Below are positions 32,237 to 40,787 of a stretch of 64,000 nt of DNA, piece by piece. Numbering within the stretch: the first letter of the stretch is position 1; every line of letters starts with the position of its first letter. Made by a program: the position numbers and the translations under genes. The notes beneath the pieces were generated by a model. The model was not told the DNA's origin. It saw only the letters and a program-made list of their open reading frames with translations, and did not search any database. Where the stretch lies: the NCBI GenBank assembly GCA_964640945.1, contig CAZXIV010000002.1, positions 1 to 64,000 of the forward strand, read 5' to 3'. The DNA comes from JAGOUB01 sp964640945. GTDB lineage: Bacteria > Patescibacteriota > Gracilibacteria > Peribacterales > Peribacteraceae.

Positions 32237-33079
32237 GTGGGAGGCTGGGGCATCGGCTCGCTCTCCGCCCGCATCGGCAATTTTTGTAAGGCCCACCGCC
32301 TGCGTCTCAACACCGACCTCGGACAACACTTCTTAGTGGATGAAACGGTGCTCGATTCCGTGATTGAGAACGGCGGCGTTCGCCCCGGCGAGCGCGTACT
32401 CGAGATTGGACCAGGCATCGGCGTGCTCACTGAGCGCCTCCTGAAGGAAGGCGCCCGCGTCACGGCCGTCGAGCTCGACGAACGTATGATCCCGCTCTTG
32501 CAAGAGTTCACCGCCAGCGACGGCCATCCGCACCCCGCCCTGGAGATCATCGCGGGTAACGCCCTGCACGTCCCCTTCCCCACTGAGCCCTACCGCATTG
32601 TCGCCAACATCCCCTACCACATCACCTCGCCCCTGCTGCGCCACGCGTTTTTAGAATCAGAGCGCTCACCCCTGAGCCTGACTCTCCTGATCCAACGTGA
32701 GGTGGCCGAGCGCATCTGCGAAACGCACGACCGTGGCCTCCTCACCATCGTCGTCGCCCTGTTTGGCAAAGCACGACTGGTCCGCCACGTGCCACCCATC
32801 GCCTTCTTGCCGCCGCCCGCCGTCGACTCGGCCGTCCTCCACATTGATTGCTACGAGAAACCGCTCGTCGACGGCCTAGCCCTCGATCATCTGCTCTGGA
32901 CGCTCAAGATGGGCTTCCACCAGAAGCGCAAGATGCTGCGCACCACCCTCGGCCACCTGCCCGGCGGCAAAGACGCCCTTGAAGGCGCAGGCATTGCCGG
33001 CGACCGCCGCCCGCAGACGCTGACACCCGTAGAGTGGATCGCTGTGGCCGCCCGCCTCCCCGGACCGAACCCGGCCTGA
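32237..33079 (+). CDS. rsmA: 16S rRNA dimethyladenosine transferase (RsmA/KsgA)
   Basis: RsmA dimethylates two adenines near the 3' end of 16S rRNA during 30S maturation. The GTG at 32237 gives 280 residues with the QHFLVDE motif near residue 34, SAM motif I VLEIGPGIGVLTE, and the catalytic NIPYHIT (usual NLPYNIS/T). The N-terminal extension before 32237 would overlap the divergent surface gene and reads as non-coding. Start is uncertain by several codons, as no ribosome site or near -10 is convincing. comEC begins one base after its stop. Confidence 0.92.
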   Translation: MGGWGIGSLSARIGNFCKAHRLRLNTDLGQHFLVDETVLDSVIENGGVRPGERVLEIGPGIGVLTERLLKEGARVTAVELDERMIPLLQEFTASDGHPHPALEIIAGNALHVPFPTEPYRIVANIPYHITSPLLRHAFLESERSPLSLTLLIQREVAERICETHDRGLLTIVVALFGKARLVRHVPPIAFLPPPAVDSAVLHIDCYEKPLVDGLALDHLLWTLKMGFHQKRKMLRTTLGHLPGGKDALEGAGIAGDRRPQTLTPVEWIAVAARLPGPNPA

Positions 33080-33080
33080 G

Positions 33081-34517
33081 ATGGTGCCGGCGCACGCGCT
33101 GCTGCTGGGCATCCCCGTCGGCGCGGCCCTGGGACTGGCCGGAACGCCGGCCCTGATCGGTGTGTGGCTGTGCCTCATACTCATGCTCAGCCCCCGACCC
33201 GCCTTCCGCTGGCGGGTGATGGTCGTGTTTGGCCTGGCCATCGGACTATTCCGCGCCGGACTAGTACCCGCCCCACTCGCCCTCCCGGAGGGACGCTTCA
33301 CCGTCACTGCCACGGTCCGCGATGTGCGCGAGAGCTGGCTAAAGACACGCTACTTTTTAACGGATGCCGCTACGACCAACGGGCAAGCACTCGGGGCAGT
33401 AGTAGCGACCGTCCGCAGTGCTGAGGCCGACGCCGGACCTGGTGACCAAGTGACGATCGTTGGTTCGCTCCTGCCCCCTACGCCCTACCTGGCGGCCCAA
33501 GGCCTCGTGGCCAGCCTCGAGGATGCGCGCGTCACAGTGGCCGCGCCGGGACCCTTCTCTCTTGGCACTGGCTTAGCCCGCCTCCGCCGCGAGACGGAGC
33601 AGCGCCTCTCGGTCCTACTGCCCCTGCCCGAAAGCGCCTTGCTTTCGGGACTACTCCTCGGCACCGATGAACGCCTCCCTCACACTGATAGCGACAATTT
33701 CCGCGCCGCAGGCCTCTCGCACCTCACCGCCGTCTCGGGCTCTAACGTCGCCCTCATTTTAAGTCTGATGGGCCGCGCCCTCTGGTGGGTACCCAGACGA
33801 TGGCAGCTGCTCCCCCTAGCGCTTGGCATCGGCGGCTTCACCCTCCTTGTCGGCGCACCGGCCTCCGCTGTCCGCGCGGCCCTCACGGGTGTGGTCGGCC
33901 TGATTGCCCTCCAAGGCGGCCGCCCCGCGGGGGGCCGGCGAGCGCTGATCCTCGCCCTGGCGGCCATGACACTCTGGGAACCACGCCAGCTCATTGCCGA
34001 CGCCGGTTTTCAACTCTCGTTCTTGGCCACGCTTGGCATTGTAGAATTAGGCCCGCCACTCAAGCGCCTGTGCGAGCGATGGTTACCCACCTTCCTCGCC
34101 GAAGCCACCGCCGTGACGTTGGCCGCCGAGCTGCCCACGCTGCCCTGGTCGGCCTGGATCTTCGGCACGTTCTCCACCATCGCGCCATTCACCAACTTGG
34201 TCGCCGCTCCGCTCTCCGGCTTGGCAACCATGGGGGGCTTGGCGCTCCTCGGCACCAGTCTCCTCTTGCCGCCGCTCACGCTGCTGGTGCGGCCGGTGGC
34301 CTGGCTCGGGCTCCATGCTCTCATCGCCCTGGCGCACGTCGGCGCCACCCTGGGTGCGCTCTTGCCGGACCCAGGACCACCCCCGCTGCCGCTGCTCCTC
34401 TGCCTAGAAGGCGGACTACTCGCCGCTGCCCTGCTGTGGTCACGCCTTAGCGCCGGTACAGCCACACCGTCTGGGGACCACGCCATGTTGGCACGACCTG
34501 CTCCGCCACGGGCGTAA
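33081..34517 (+). CDS. comEC: ComEC/Rec2-type DNA-uptake channel protein
   Basis: ComEC carries single-stranded DNA across the inner membrane during transformation. The 478 residues have N-terminal helices with a DUF4131-like OB segment (about 65-140) and the competence domain (about 150-400) with LLLGTDERLP and LSHLTAVSGSNVALI, plus about ten helices. The C-terminal metallo-beta-lactamase nuclease domain found in many ComEC proteins is absent. The gene sits directly after rsmA and its end overlaps a convergent methyltransferase-like gene by 71 bases. Confidence 0.9.
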   Translation: MVPAHALLLGIPVGAALGLAGTPALIGVWLCLILMLSPRPAFRWRVMVVFGLAIGLFRAGLVPAPLALPEGRFTVTATVRDVRESWLKTRYFLTDAATTNGQALGAVVATVRSAEADAGPGDQVTIVGSLLPPTPYLAAQGLVASLEDARVTVAAPGPFSLGTGLARLRRETEQRLSVLLPLPESALLSGLLLGTDERLPHTDSDNFRAAGLSHLTAVSGSNVALILSLMGRALWWVPRRWQLLPLALGIGGFTLLVGAPASAVRAALTGVVGLIALQGGRPAGGRRALILALAAMTLWEPRQLIADAGFQLSFLATLGIVELGPPLKRLCERWLPTFLAEATAVTLAAELPTLPWSAWIFGTFSTIAPFTNLVAAPLSGLATMGGLALLGTSLLLPPLTLLVRPVAWLGLHALIALAHVGATLGALLPDPGPPPLPLLLCLEGGLLAAALLWSRLSAGTATPSGDHAMLARPAPPRA

Positions 34518-34980
34518 ATCCCGGCAGGGCAAAAGTGAGACTGGCAATGCGCGCGCCCGGTGGTAGCTCGGCCTGCAGTTTCGGTGAAAGTTCAGCCAAC
34601 AGCGCCGGCGTGAGATACAGGAAGACCGCTGTCACATCGTGAATGTCGGTGGTCCGCGCGTCGGCGCAGGTGAAGACGGCTGGCGTGCGCGTCACAAACA
34701 GACGAATCTTCCCGTTGAGCCAGACCGGCCAGACGGCCTCCACCCCCCGAAGCGTCACGCCCGGCTGCCGCGAAGCGACGGTCAGCACCCGGCCGTCGCC
34801 CGCTCCTAAGTCGCAGAAAATATCGCCCGGCCTGAGCCCGAGGGCAGTGAGGGCCGCCACGATGGCGGCGTCGGGCGCGGGTACGAAGGGCACGCCTAAG
34901 ATGAGGTGCTGAACGACCGCCCACACCAATAGGAGCAGCAAAACTACCGCCAGCACCAAGACCGCATCAACGAGGATCAC
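34447..34980 (-). CDS. Membrane-anchored SAM methyltransferase-like protein
   Basis: The 177-residue protein has one N-terminal membrane helix (about 5-28) and then a class I methyltransferase core with motif I FCDLGAGDGRVL (about 55-66) and a later VFLYL strand resembling motif IV. Similar small anchored proteins are annotated only as SAM-dependent methyltransferases; the substrate is unknown. The GTG start overlaps the stop of the upstream gene by four bases. Its tail runs antisense into the end of comEC. Confidence 0.75.
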   Translation of the reverse strand: MILVDAVLVLAVVLLLLLVWAVVQHLILGVPFVPAPDAAIVAALTALGLRPGDIFCDLGAGDGRVLTVASRQPGVTLRGVEAVWPVWLNGKIRLFVTRTPAVFTCADARTTDIHDVTAVFLYLTPALLAELSPKLQAELPPGARIASLTFALPGFTPVAEQVVPTWRGPQTVWLYRR

Positions 34981-35378
34981 GCGCTAACCGGCTCTGAGGA
35001 CTTCAGACCGGAGTAAGCGACCTGCGTGGCAACGGTGGCGGACGCCAGGGTGACGACTAAGAAAGCGGGAATAGCGACTAGTAGCGAAAACTCGCTCTTC
35101 CAGGGAGGTGCCACCCCGACCAAGATGGAGAAACAGACAGCGAACACCAGCGCCAACGTAAAGTAGGCAGTAACGGGCTGACCGACAAAGCGGCCGATAA
35201 GGAAGAGCGGCAGGATGCCGACAATGTTCAAAAAGCCGACGACGAAGATATGGCCACCAATCCCAAACGGCACAAAGGAGAAGCCAACCAGATCCATACC
35301 AAGATCGAACAACCAGGAAACCAACGCCCCCACGAGAGCAGCCAGGAAACCAGCGACGATGCAACGGAGGAAGAACAT
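34977..35378 (-). CDS. Four-helix membrane protein, unknown
   Basis: The 133 residues form about four hydrophobic helices and no recognisable motif. It is translationally coupled to the methyltransferase-like gene (GTGA). TAGCAT lies eight bases before its ATG, compatible with a short-leader or leaderless message. Confidence 0.7.
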   Translation of the reverse strand: MFFLRCIVAGFLAALVGALVSWLFDLGMDLVGFSFVPFGIGGHIFVVGFLNIVGILPLFLIGRFVGQPVTAYFTLALVFAVCFSILVGVAPPWKSEFSLLVAIPAFLVVTLASATVATQVAYSGLKSSEPVSA

Positions 35379-35538
35379 CGGGGGTAATGCTACCGTAGTT
35401 CCCAGAGAAAAGGAGCGGAGAACGCTTGCTCAAAGCCTTAAACAGGAGTGCAATAAATAGCAAATCGGCATTCGCCTCCTCCTTACCGTCTCCTCAGCGA
35501 CCAACGGTAAGAGTCTGGGACTCCCTCCGTCTTGTGCT

Positions 35539-36039
35539 ATGCCCCACCACTCCGACCAACCACTGCTTGATGCGTACGACGCGTACGCGGACGCCATCTT
35601 CCGACACTGCCTGTTTCGTGTCCGGGACCGTGATCGTGCAAAAGAGCTGATGCAAGACACGTTCCTTCGCGCTCTAGAAGCGCACCGAAAGGGAAGTGAA
35701 ATCCAAAATATGCGCGCCTTCCTCTATCGCATCGCCCACAACTTGATTATCGACACCTATCGCCGTGACCATGGCGATAAATCGCTCGAGGAACTCGAAG
35801 AAACGGTGGGCTTCGACCCGCCGGACGAATCGCAGAATCCCGCCCGCGACTTTGCCGGCAGTGAAGTCTTAGAAAAGCTCCAAGGTGTGGAAGAGCCGTA
35901 CCGCTCGGCTGTGGTCATGCGCTACGTCGATGGTCTCGATCCGCGTGATATCGCCGAAACACTCGGCATCAGCGCCAACGTTGTCTCTGTCCGTATCCAC
36001 CGAGGATTGAAGCGCCTTGGATTACTCCTTAAAGCCTAA
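35539..36039 (+). CDS. ECF-type RNA polymerase sigma factor
   Basis: The 166 residues show sigma-70 region 2 (DAYADAIFRHCLFRV...KELMQDTFLRAL, about 15-48, and FLYRIAHNLIIDTYRRD, about 60-76) and region 4 (EPYRSAVVMRYVDGLDPRDI, about 115-150). There is no region 1 or 3, so it is an ECF sigma factor. It precedes, by seven bases, a membrane protein with DUF5667, a layout typical of sigma/anti-sigma-like pairs. Its target promoters are unknown. Confidence 0.92.
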   Translation: MPHHSDQPLLDAYDAYADAIFRHCLFRVRDRDRAKELMQDTFLRALEAHRKGSEIQNMRAFLYRIAHNLIIDTYRRDHGDKSLEELEETVGFDPPDESQNPARDFAGSEVLEKLQGVEEPYRSAVVMRYVDGLDPRDIAETLGISANVVSVRIHRGLKRLGLLLKA

Positions 36040-36046
36040 TACGTCG

Positions 36047-37159
36047 ATGACCCCCTTCGAAGACGCCCTCATCGCGGCCACGAAAGATACTGCTCTCACT
36101 CCAGGTGAGAAGGCCGCTGGGCGTATGACGCTCATTGCCGCCATCGGCCTCCACGGTATCGAAACCAACCGCCTCCGACTCAGTGAGGCTGAGCACAACG
36201 AAGGTTGTGCCGTTTTACAGGACGCCATTGCAGGCAGCCCGACGCGCGGACCCATCATGCAGCGCGTGCACAACTTCTTACGCCTGCCCGCCATCGCCAT
36301 GGGCCTCGTCCTCTCCACCGGTCTGGCTGTAGCTGCCAACAACACCATCCCCGGCGATTCTCTCTACAGTATGAAGATCAGCGTGATCGAGCCCATTATC
36401 GCCGTCATCCAGCCCACTTCGAGGCTGCGCGCCGCTTGGGAAGTCAACCTCCTCAACCGCCGTCTCTGGGAACTTGATGAGATCAGCGCCCGCCGAGAAG
36501 CCAACGAAGAGACTGCCCGCAATCTGGAATTCATCGAAAACCAGTTAAAAGAGCAGGCGGTCCGCATCCTGGATGTGACGGGCGCTCTGCCGGACGAAAG
36601 CAGCAAGGCAGAGCTACGGAAACAAGCCCAGGACGCAATCAACGCCCATACCGAGGCGTTGCGACGCACCTTGGTCGAAAAGGCCAACGACGGCCGCCGC
36701 CTGCCGCTGGAATCGGTGCTCACCATCTTGGAAGAGAACGGCCGCTCGCTCACGGGCGAGCCTGGGGTCTCTTCCTCGTCGTCCAGCCGCCCGCCAATCG
36801 TCCCTGGCTCCGAAACGGGCGACAAGCAGCCCGACCGCGGCGAGATCCGCGTCACCGTTCCCCTGCCGTCGCACATCACCATCACCACCGATCCCATCTC
36901 GTCGAAGCCCATCAAGATCGAGATCTCATCGCCCAACTCGTCGTCGCAGACATCGTCCTCTAGCGCGCACGCGGCGGCCACGAGTAGTCGTTCAGCCCCC
37001 ACTTCTTCTTCCTCCGGCGCCTCGGTTTCCTCCACTTCCAGCGTCACCTCCGTGACGTCCTCAAGTGATCCGGCCAGCAGCAGATCAACTGCCCCAATTG
37101 TGCCTATACCGTCGGTTCCTGAGGTTTTTCCTCCCACCGGGACAAGTCCGATTTTGTAA
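36047..37159 (+). CDS. DUF5667 membrane protein with serine-rich tail
   Basis: The 370 residues start at ATG 36047 (TTG 36017 would overlap the sigma gene). A cytoplasmic part (about 1-75) precedes one membrane helix (LPAIAMGLVLSTGLAVAA, about 85-102), then the DUF5667 domain (NNTIPGDSLYSMKI onward to about 200) and a long serine-rich tail (about 250-370) ending in a proline-rich stretch. DUF5667 proteins often follow ECF sigma factors, so an anti-sigma or envelope-sensing role is likely but unproven. No cell-wall sorting signal is complete. Confidence 0.82.
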   Translation: MTPFEDALIAATKDTALTPGEKAAGRMTLIAAIGLHGIETNRLRLSEAEHNEGCAVLQDAIAGSPTRGPIMQRVHNFLRLPAIAMGLVLSTGLAVAANNTIPGDSLYSMKISVIEPIIAVIQPTSRLRAAWEVNLLNRRLWELDEISARREANEETARNLEFIENQLKEQAVRILDVTGALPDESSKAELRKQAQDAINAHTEALRRTLVEKANDGRRLPLESVLTILEENGRSLTGEPGVSSSSSSRPPIVPGSETGDKQPDRGEIRVTVPLPSHITITTDPISSKPIKIEISSPNSSSQTSSSSAHAAATSSRSAPTSSSSGASVSSTSSVTSVTSSSDPASSRSTAPIVPIPSVPEVFPPTGTSPIL

Positions 37160-37199
37160 GAAAAAACGTAAGACCATTAAGGGTCGATCGTCTTCTACT

Positions 37200-37232
37200 A
37201 CGTGCCCCGAAAGGCGCACGTTTTATTTTTTA
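37200..37232 (+). terminator. Terminator of the sigma-DUF5667 operon
   Basis: ACGTGC pairs with GCACGT over a 10-base loop, followed by TTTATTTTTT. Confidence 0.8.
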
Positions 37233-37244
37233 CTCCCCGCGACT

Positions 37245-37799
37245 ATGAACCTCGCTACCCGTCTCATGTCCGGCGCTGTCATCGCCTCTACCGCCTTCGC
37301 GGCGGTCCCCGCCTCGGCGCTCAGTCTCGATGTTTTCAGCTCATCCCACCCCTCAAGCCAAGCTCACGACAGCTCGGCCAACGCCGCCGCTTCCGCCCGA
37401 GTCCAGGCGAAGACCGACCGCGATAGCCTCCGGGCCGAGAGCTCCCTCCGCGGTAATATCTTGACTCAGGGCAGAGCCAATGGTCGCCGCCTCGGTTGGT
37501 TGAAAGACCTGAAGAACGATTGGAAGAAAAACTGGCAGGACAGCTGGCGCAGCGGCACCGGCAGCACCATGACCGGCAGCGGCCGCGTGATTGTGGCCCA
37601 TGAGGCCAACATCAACACTTCCCTCCAGGCCGCCGCCACCCTCTCCGCTCGCCTCTCCCACCAGATTTGCAAACTCATGGGTGAAGAAGGCACGTCCTTC
37701 TCGACTTGCATGAATAGCCGCAAAGAGAAGATCAAAATGTCCTTTAACGCCATGATCGACGCGGCCTTCACGGCCTCCGTCTCGACTGAGAACGACTAA
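37245..37799 (+). CDS. Secreted protein, unknown
   Basis: The 184 residues begin with a signal peptide (MNLATRLMSGAVIASTAFAA, cleavage after ASA near residue 26), then a serine/alanine-rich segment and a helical, basic domain with two cysteines near the C-terminus. It lies directly behind the sigma/DUF5667 operon terminator and could belong to its regulon, but this is only proximity. Upstream frame extension to 37065 is inside the previous gene. Confidence 0.7.
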   Translation: MNLATRLMSGAVIASTAFAAVPASALSLDVFSSSHPSSQAHDSSANAAASARVQAKTDRDSLRAESSLRGNILTQGRANGRRLGWLKDLKNDWKKNWQDSWRSGTGSTMTGSGRVIVAHEANINTSLQAAATLSARLSHQICKLMGEEGTSFSTCMNSRKEKIKMSFNAMIDAAFTASVSTEND

Positions 37800-37841
37800 C
37801 CGCACCCAATCTGTTCTTTCCCTAGCGTGAGGTACAGAAAC

Positions 37842-37870
37842 GCCCCAGGCCCTGCGTCTGGGGCTTTCTG
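37842..37870 (+). terminator. Terminator of the secreted protein gene
   Basis: GCCCCAG pairs with CTGGGGC over a 9-base loop and is followed by TTTCTG. Confidence 0.75.
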
Positions 37871-37887
37871 TATACCAAGGAGAACGC

Positions 37888-38055
37888 TCACTCCTCCATT
37901 ATCAGATCTTCTTTCTTCTTCGTTTTCCAGAGCTCCGCCGCTTCTGCCAGCAGCTTGGCCTGAGGGAGCTTCTTTACCTTGGGCACGCCGCCGTTCCCCT
38001 TGATCACCTCAGGAAGGCAGTCGCGCACGAGCTTGTTGTAGACGGTGATAGCCAT
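37888..38055 (-). CDS. Short MazG-like/phosphoribosyl-ATP pyrophosphohydrolase-like remnant
   Basis: This 55-codon frame starts MAITVYNKLVRDCLPEVIK, which closely resembles the YNKLVRDKIPEII start of small MazG-like NTP pyrophosphohydrolases, normally about 100 residues. Here the frame stops after about half, following a helix with AKLLAEAAELW, and lacks the C-terminal helices that carry the EExxE-type metal sites. It may be a decayed gene or a shortened helper. The next gene upstream on this strand starts at 38241. Confidence 0.55.
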   Translation of the reverse strand: MAITVYNKLVRDCLPEVIKGNGGVPKVKKLPQAKLLAEAAELWKTKKKEDLIMEE

Positions 38056-38088
38056 ACGACGGAGTCCACCGCTGGTCCGGAGGCACGG

Positions 38089-38241
38089 TCACTTCTTCTT
38101 TTTCTTCTTACTCAGGGCCTCGATAAGCATATCTGGCACGGGCAACGCCACTTCGCGTACCGCCCAGCCAAAGAGATCGAGGAGCTGGCCGGCGAGAGGT
38201 TCGGACTTCTTTTTAGGTGGGAGAGGTTTTTTCGTGGGCAT
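38089..38241 (-). CDS. Small lysine-rich protein, unknown
   Basis: A 50-codon frame begins MPTKKPLPPKKKSEPL, has an amphipathic middle (LAGQLLDLFGWAVREVALPV) and ends in six lysines. Its gene lies 33 bases upstream of the MazG-like frame on the same strand, suggesting a small operon. Composition suggests a nucleic-acid or membrane-surface contact. I do not recognise the family; coding status rests on the intact frame and protein-like pattern. Confidence 0.45.
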   Translation of the reverse strand: MPTKKPLPPKKKSEPLAGQLLDLFGWAVREVALPVPDMLIEALSKKKKKK

Positions 38242-38381
38242 ATCAGTGGAGACGCAGGAGGACCGAGAACCTTTCTAGGACCGTACTGTACCAAAGGATC
38301 CAAAGAAATAGTGGCCCCGTAAGGAATGCTCTCGCGAAACGTCCGTGGCTGTATCGGATTCTGTTTTCTCCCCCATTTTTT

Positions 38382-38531
38382 ATGGCCGTTATCGCCCCCT
38401 TCATCGTTTTACTCATCGTAGGAATCATCTTCAACTACATCCCTATGGATGGCCGTCTGAAGCAGGTAGGGAACCTCATCATCGGTATTGTCGCGATTGT
38501 CATGCTCCTACGCTTCGCTGGCATCTTCTAA
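38382..38531 (+). CDS. Small two-helix membrane protein
   Basis: The last 49 residues (MAVIAPFIVLLIVGIIFNYI...) contain two membrane helices. The frame is open further upstream to a GTG at 38217, which would overlap the lysine-rich gene on the other strand and add a basic region ending KRPWLYRILFSPPFF. The start is therefore uncertain; ATG 38382 is the safest. Function unknown. Confidence 0.5.
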   Translation: MAVIAPFIVLLIVGIIFNYIPMDGRLKQVGNLIIGIVAIVMLLRFAGIF

Positions 38532-38622
38532 AAAACGACCTCTCTCACCCTTATGCTCCTGAAAGGCAGGTCGAAGTGCTCTCGTGCGTAGACCATGAGC
38601 GAGCGCCGTAGCACGAGTCGAG

Positions 38623-38697
38623 TGGCAGCCCCACGGGGAATCGAACCCCGATTACAGGAATGAAAATCCTGTGTCCTAGCCGTTAGACGATGGGGCC
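38623..38697 (-). tRNA. tRNA-Glu (UUC)
   Basis: The cloverleaf is complete: acceptor GGCCCCA/TGGGGCT (one G-U pair at the end), D arm with GGCTAGGAC, anticodon stem CAGGA/TCCTG with loop TTTTCAT giving anticodon UUC, and T arm CGGGG-TTCGATT-CCCCG. Discriminator G and the CCA end are encoded. Confidence 0.97.
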
Positions 38698-38752
38698 ACT
38701 GAAGGAAAGAACCCGCCTTCGCCACCGGGCTTCGGCGGGCAGGCGCCGGGCG

Positions 38753-38780
38753 AGTATAGCAAGCCCTCCCGGGCCTACAA
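38753..38780 (-). promoter_or_regulatory. Promoter of tRNA-Glu
   Basis: Minus strand: TTGTAG (38775-38780), 16 bases, TATACT (38753-38758) preceded by TGC as in an extended -10. The 5' leader of about 50 bases contains a GC-rich hairpin before the tRNA. Confidence 0.6.
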
Positions 38781-38785
38781 TGTGC

Positions 38786-40138
38786 TTAATTGGGATCAAA
38801 GAGGGATTCTGGCAGTTCTTGCCCCGCTAACAGCTGGGCGATGCGATGCCCGCCGTAGATGGACGGCAGAATGCCGACACCGTTGCAGCCCAAGTTATAG
38901 AGTAATACGCGGTTCTTCGGCTCGTAGCCGATGCGGCGAACGCCGGTGGGGGTGTAGCCCATCAGGCCATGCCAAAGAAAGTCACGCTTGGCCTTGGGAT
39001 CAAACTCGCGGTAGACGCCCACCAGCGCCCGCTCCAATTCTTCTTCAAGATCAGCCGGGAAGGCCGACGTCGCCTCATAGGTAGCGCCCGCTGGCAGCAA
39101 TCGCTCCGGGCCGCCGATGCAGAGCAGCGACGACTTGGCACCTCCGCGCTCGTAGGGCCGCCGCGTGAGGTAGTGATAGGCATCGGCGGCGTTGTCGCCC
39201 CGCACATAGCTGACGGCCAGGGCCGGCGCCTGCCGCGGCTCCAGGTAGCCCGCCATGTAACCGATCACACCCTGTACCTCGGCATGGAAGCGCGGGTCCA
39301 CCGGATCGCCGTAGAGGTTCGTCAGCCGGAAATTCTCGAAGCCGTTGGTACAGAGCACAACGCGCTTCGTGCGGATCATCGGACCGGTAGTGAACAAGTC
39401 GGCATCTTCGGCGCGCAGCACGGCCTCCACGAGTGGCAGCTTCTCCACTACTGTCAGGCGGTCGCCGTGGCGCTTCAGCATGGCCGCCACCAGGCGCTCG
39501 CAGAAAAGAGCGCTGTTGAGACAGGCCTTAGGTTCGCTGTCGGCGGCCAAAAAACTCGTGTCCTCAGTCGTCAGGGCTCGCAGCACGGTCGAACGCGGCA
39601 CCGTGAGTGCGTGCGTCAGGAGCTTCTGAGGAATCTCCTGGTGGAGCTTGGCATCCAGCGCGATGAGCAACGGCTCTTGCGTGAGTCCGTGACGGGCACG
39701 CAGCGCCTTGTCTTCCAATCGGCGCAGAATCTGCGGCAGCGTACTCCAACCCGAGTGACCGAGGCTCCGGTGAAGATCCCCCATCAGGCCGTACTCGCTC
39801 AGAATGTCATCGAGCAAGCCCCAAGCCGACTCAATCTGCGTCTGAGCGGCGATAGCTTTTTCTTCGCCATACGCGGCCGCCAGGTCGGGCAATTGGCGCT
39901 CGAAGTAGCTCACCACCTGGCCGGCGTTGTGGCCGGTGGCGCCGTGGGCCAAGCGCCCAGCCTCGAGCAGCAGCACTTTGGCGGTCGTACGCTTCAGGAG
40001 AAAATGCGCGGTGGCGATGCCGGCAATGCCGCCGCCCACGATGGCGATATCGGTTTCGGTTTCGGCCTCCAGACGAAAGTGGGGACGATCCTGCTCGAGC
40101 TGGTCGAGCCACGGCGAACGAACCGGAGCAGCAGCCAT
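38786..40138 (-). CDS. FAD-dependent amine/amino acid oxidoreductase (DAO family)
   Basis: The 450 residues open the FAD-binding fold with DIAIVGGGIAGIATAHF (about 27-43) and LLEAGRLAHGATGHNAGQ (about 54-71), the pattern of glycine/D-amino acid oxidases. The closing motif near the C-terminus is YNLGCNGVGILPSIYGG. The substrate is not evident. The ATG 40138 lies one base after the stop of the PPOX-like gene, so the two are co-transcribed and perhaps act in the same redox pathway. The in-frame extension to 40243 overlaps that gene and is rejected. Confidence 0.85.
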   Translation of the reverse strand: MAAAPVRSPWLDQLEQDRPHFRLEAETETDIAIVGGGIAGIATAHFLLKRTTAKVLLLEAGRLAHGATGHNAGQVVSYFERQLPDLAAAYGEEKAIAAQTQIESAWGLLDDILSEYGLMGDLHRSLGHSGWSTLPQILRRLEDKALRARHGLTQEPLLIALDAKLHQEIPQKLLTHALTVPRSTVLRALTTEDTSFLAADSEPKACLNSALFCERLVAAMLKRHGDRLTVVEKLPLVEAVLRAEDADLFTTGPMIRTKRVVLCTNGFENFRLTNLYGDPVDPRFHAEVQGVIGYMAGYLEPRQAPALAVSYVRGDNAADAYHYLTRRPYERGGAKSSLLCIGGPERLLPAGATYEATSAFPADLEEELERALVGVYREFDPKAKRDFLWHGLMGYTPTGVRRIGYEPKNRVLLYNLGCNGVGILPSIYGGHRIAQLLAGQELPESLFDPN

Positions 40139-40139
40139 A

Positions 40140-40604
40140 TCAGCGATCGGCGGTAAAAGCGCGGCCCGTGCGCTCGGTGATCTGAATCCGGAAGATCGTG
40201 CCGTGCCCCTGCCCCACAATGGGTAGCGACCGGGAGGCATCAAACTCTACTTTTACCCCCACCGACTGCTGTACCACACCCAGACGCGCCACCAGGCCCG
40301 CCAAACTCTCCAGTAGCTCCGGCGCGAGCGGGGCCGACAGGTCAACCTCCTCAAACTTTCCCCAGCACACCACGCTCTCCCAACCGTCGGAGCCAAGCGC
40401 CTGCACCTGGAAACAAACGTCGGGATGCTGGCGGAGAATCTCCGTCTTCTTCCCTTCCATCGTCTGGCCGTAGAGCACGCCGTCGCGGTGGTAGTACGCT
40501 AAGGGGATAATGTACGGCCGGCCGCCACTTTGGCAGGCCAGATGGCCCGTGACCTGGCTCTCTAAAAGCGCGTCCATCTCGGCGGCGGTGAGTTCTCGTT
40601 GCAT
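40140..40604 (-). CDS. Pyridoxamine 5'-phosphate oxidase-like flavin protein
   Basis: The 154-residue protein starts QRELTAAEMDALLESQVTG and has the split-barrel pattern GRPYIIPLAYYHRDGVLYGQT with PDVCFQV. This subgroup (pyridoxamine oxidase-like/NimA-like) usually binds FMN or F420; the actual substrate is unknown. TAGAGT ends exactly six bases before its ATG, so the operon mRNA is predicted to be leaderless. Confidence 0.82.
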   Translation of the reverse strand: MQRELTAAEMDALLESQVTGHLACQSGGRPYIIPLAYYHRDGVLYGQTMEGKKTEILRQHPDVCFQVQALGSDGWESVVCWGKFEEVDLSAPLAPELLESLAGLVARLGVVQQSVGVKVEFDASRSLPIVGQGHGTIFRIQITERTGRAFTADR

Positions 40605-40637
40605 GGCTACACTCTAACTGTCGGCGAGCGCGCGCAC

Positions 40638-40663
40638 AAAAAAGGGCGGCCTTGCGGCCGCCC
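40638..40663 (-). terminator. Terminator of the small repeat protein gene
   Basis: On the minus strand GGGCGGCC pairs with GGCCGCCC over a GCAA loop, followed by TTTTTT. Confidence 0.85.
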
Positions 40664-40676
40664 CCTTCAAGCCTCA

Positions 40677-40787
40677 TTAGGCGGGCTTCTTCTGATCGCC
40701 GCCGAACTGCGGCTTCTTCTCGTCACCACCGAACTTGGGCTTCTTCTCATCGTCGAGAAGAGGCTGCTTCTTGTCGTTACCGACCAT
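40677..40787 (-). CDS. 36-residue protein with DEKKPxFGG repeats
   Basis: ATG 40787 gives MVGNDKKQPLLDDEKK and then three near-repeats: DEKKPKFGG, DEKKPQFGG and DQKKPA. The frame ends just before a strong terminator. The highly charged, repetitive sequence predicts disorder. It may be a small structural or nucleic-acid-associated protein; nothing similar is recognised. The 278-base gap to the left of livM holds its upstream region, the livM terminator and nothing else I can support. Confidence 0.55.
   Translation of the reverse strand: MVGNDKKQPLLDDEKKPKFGGDEKKPQFGGDQKKPA

Noticed and set aside
36047..37159. LPXTG-type cell-wall anchor at the end of the DUF5667 protein
   Set aside because: PPTGTSPIL is at the very end with no following membrane helix or basic tail.
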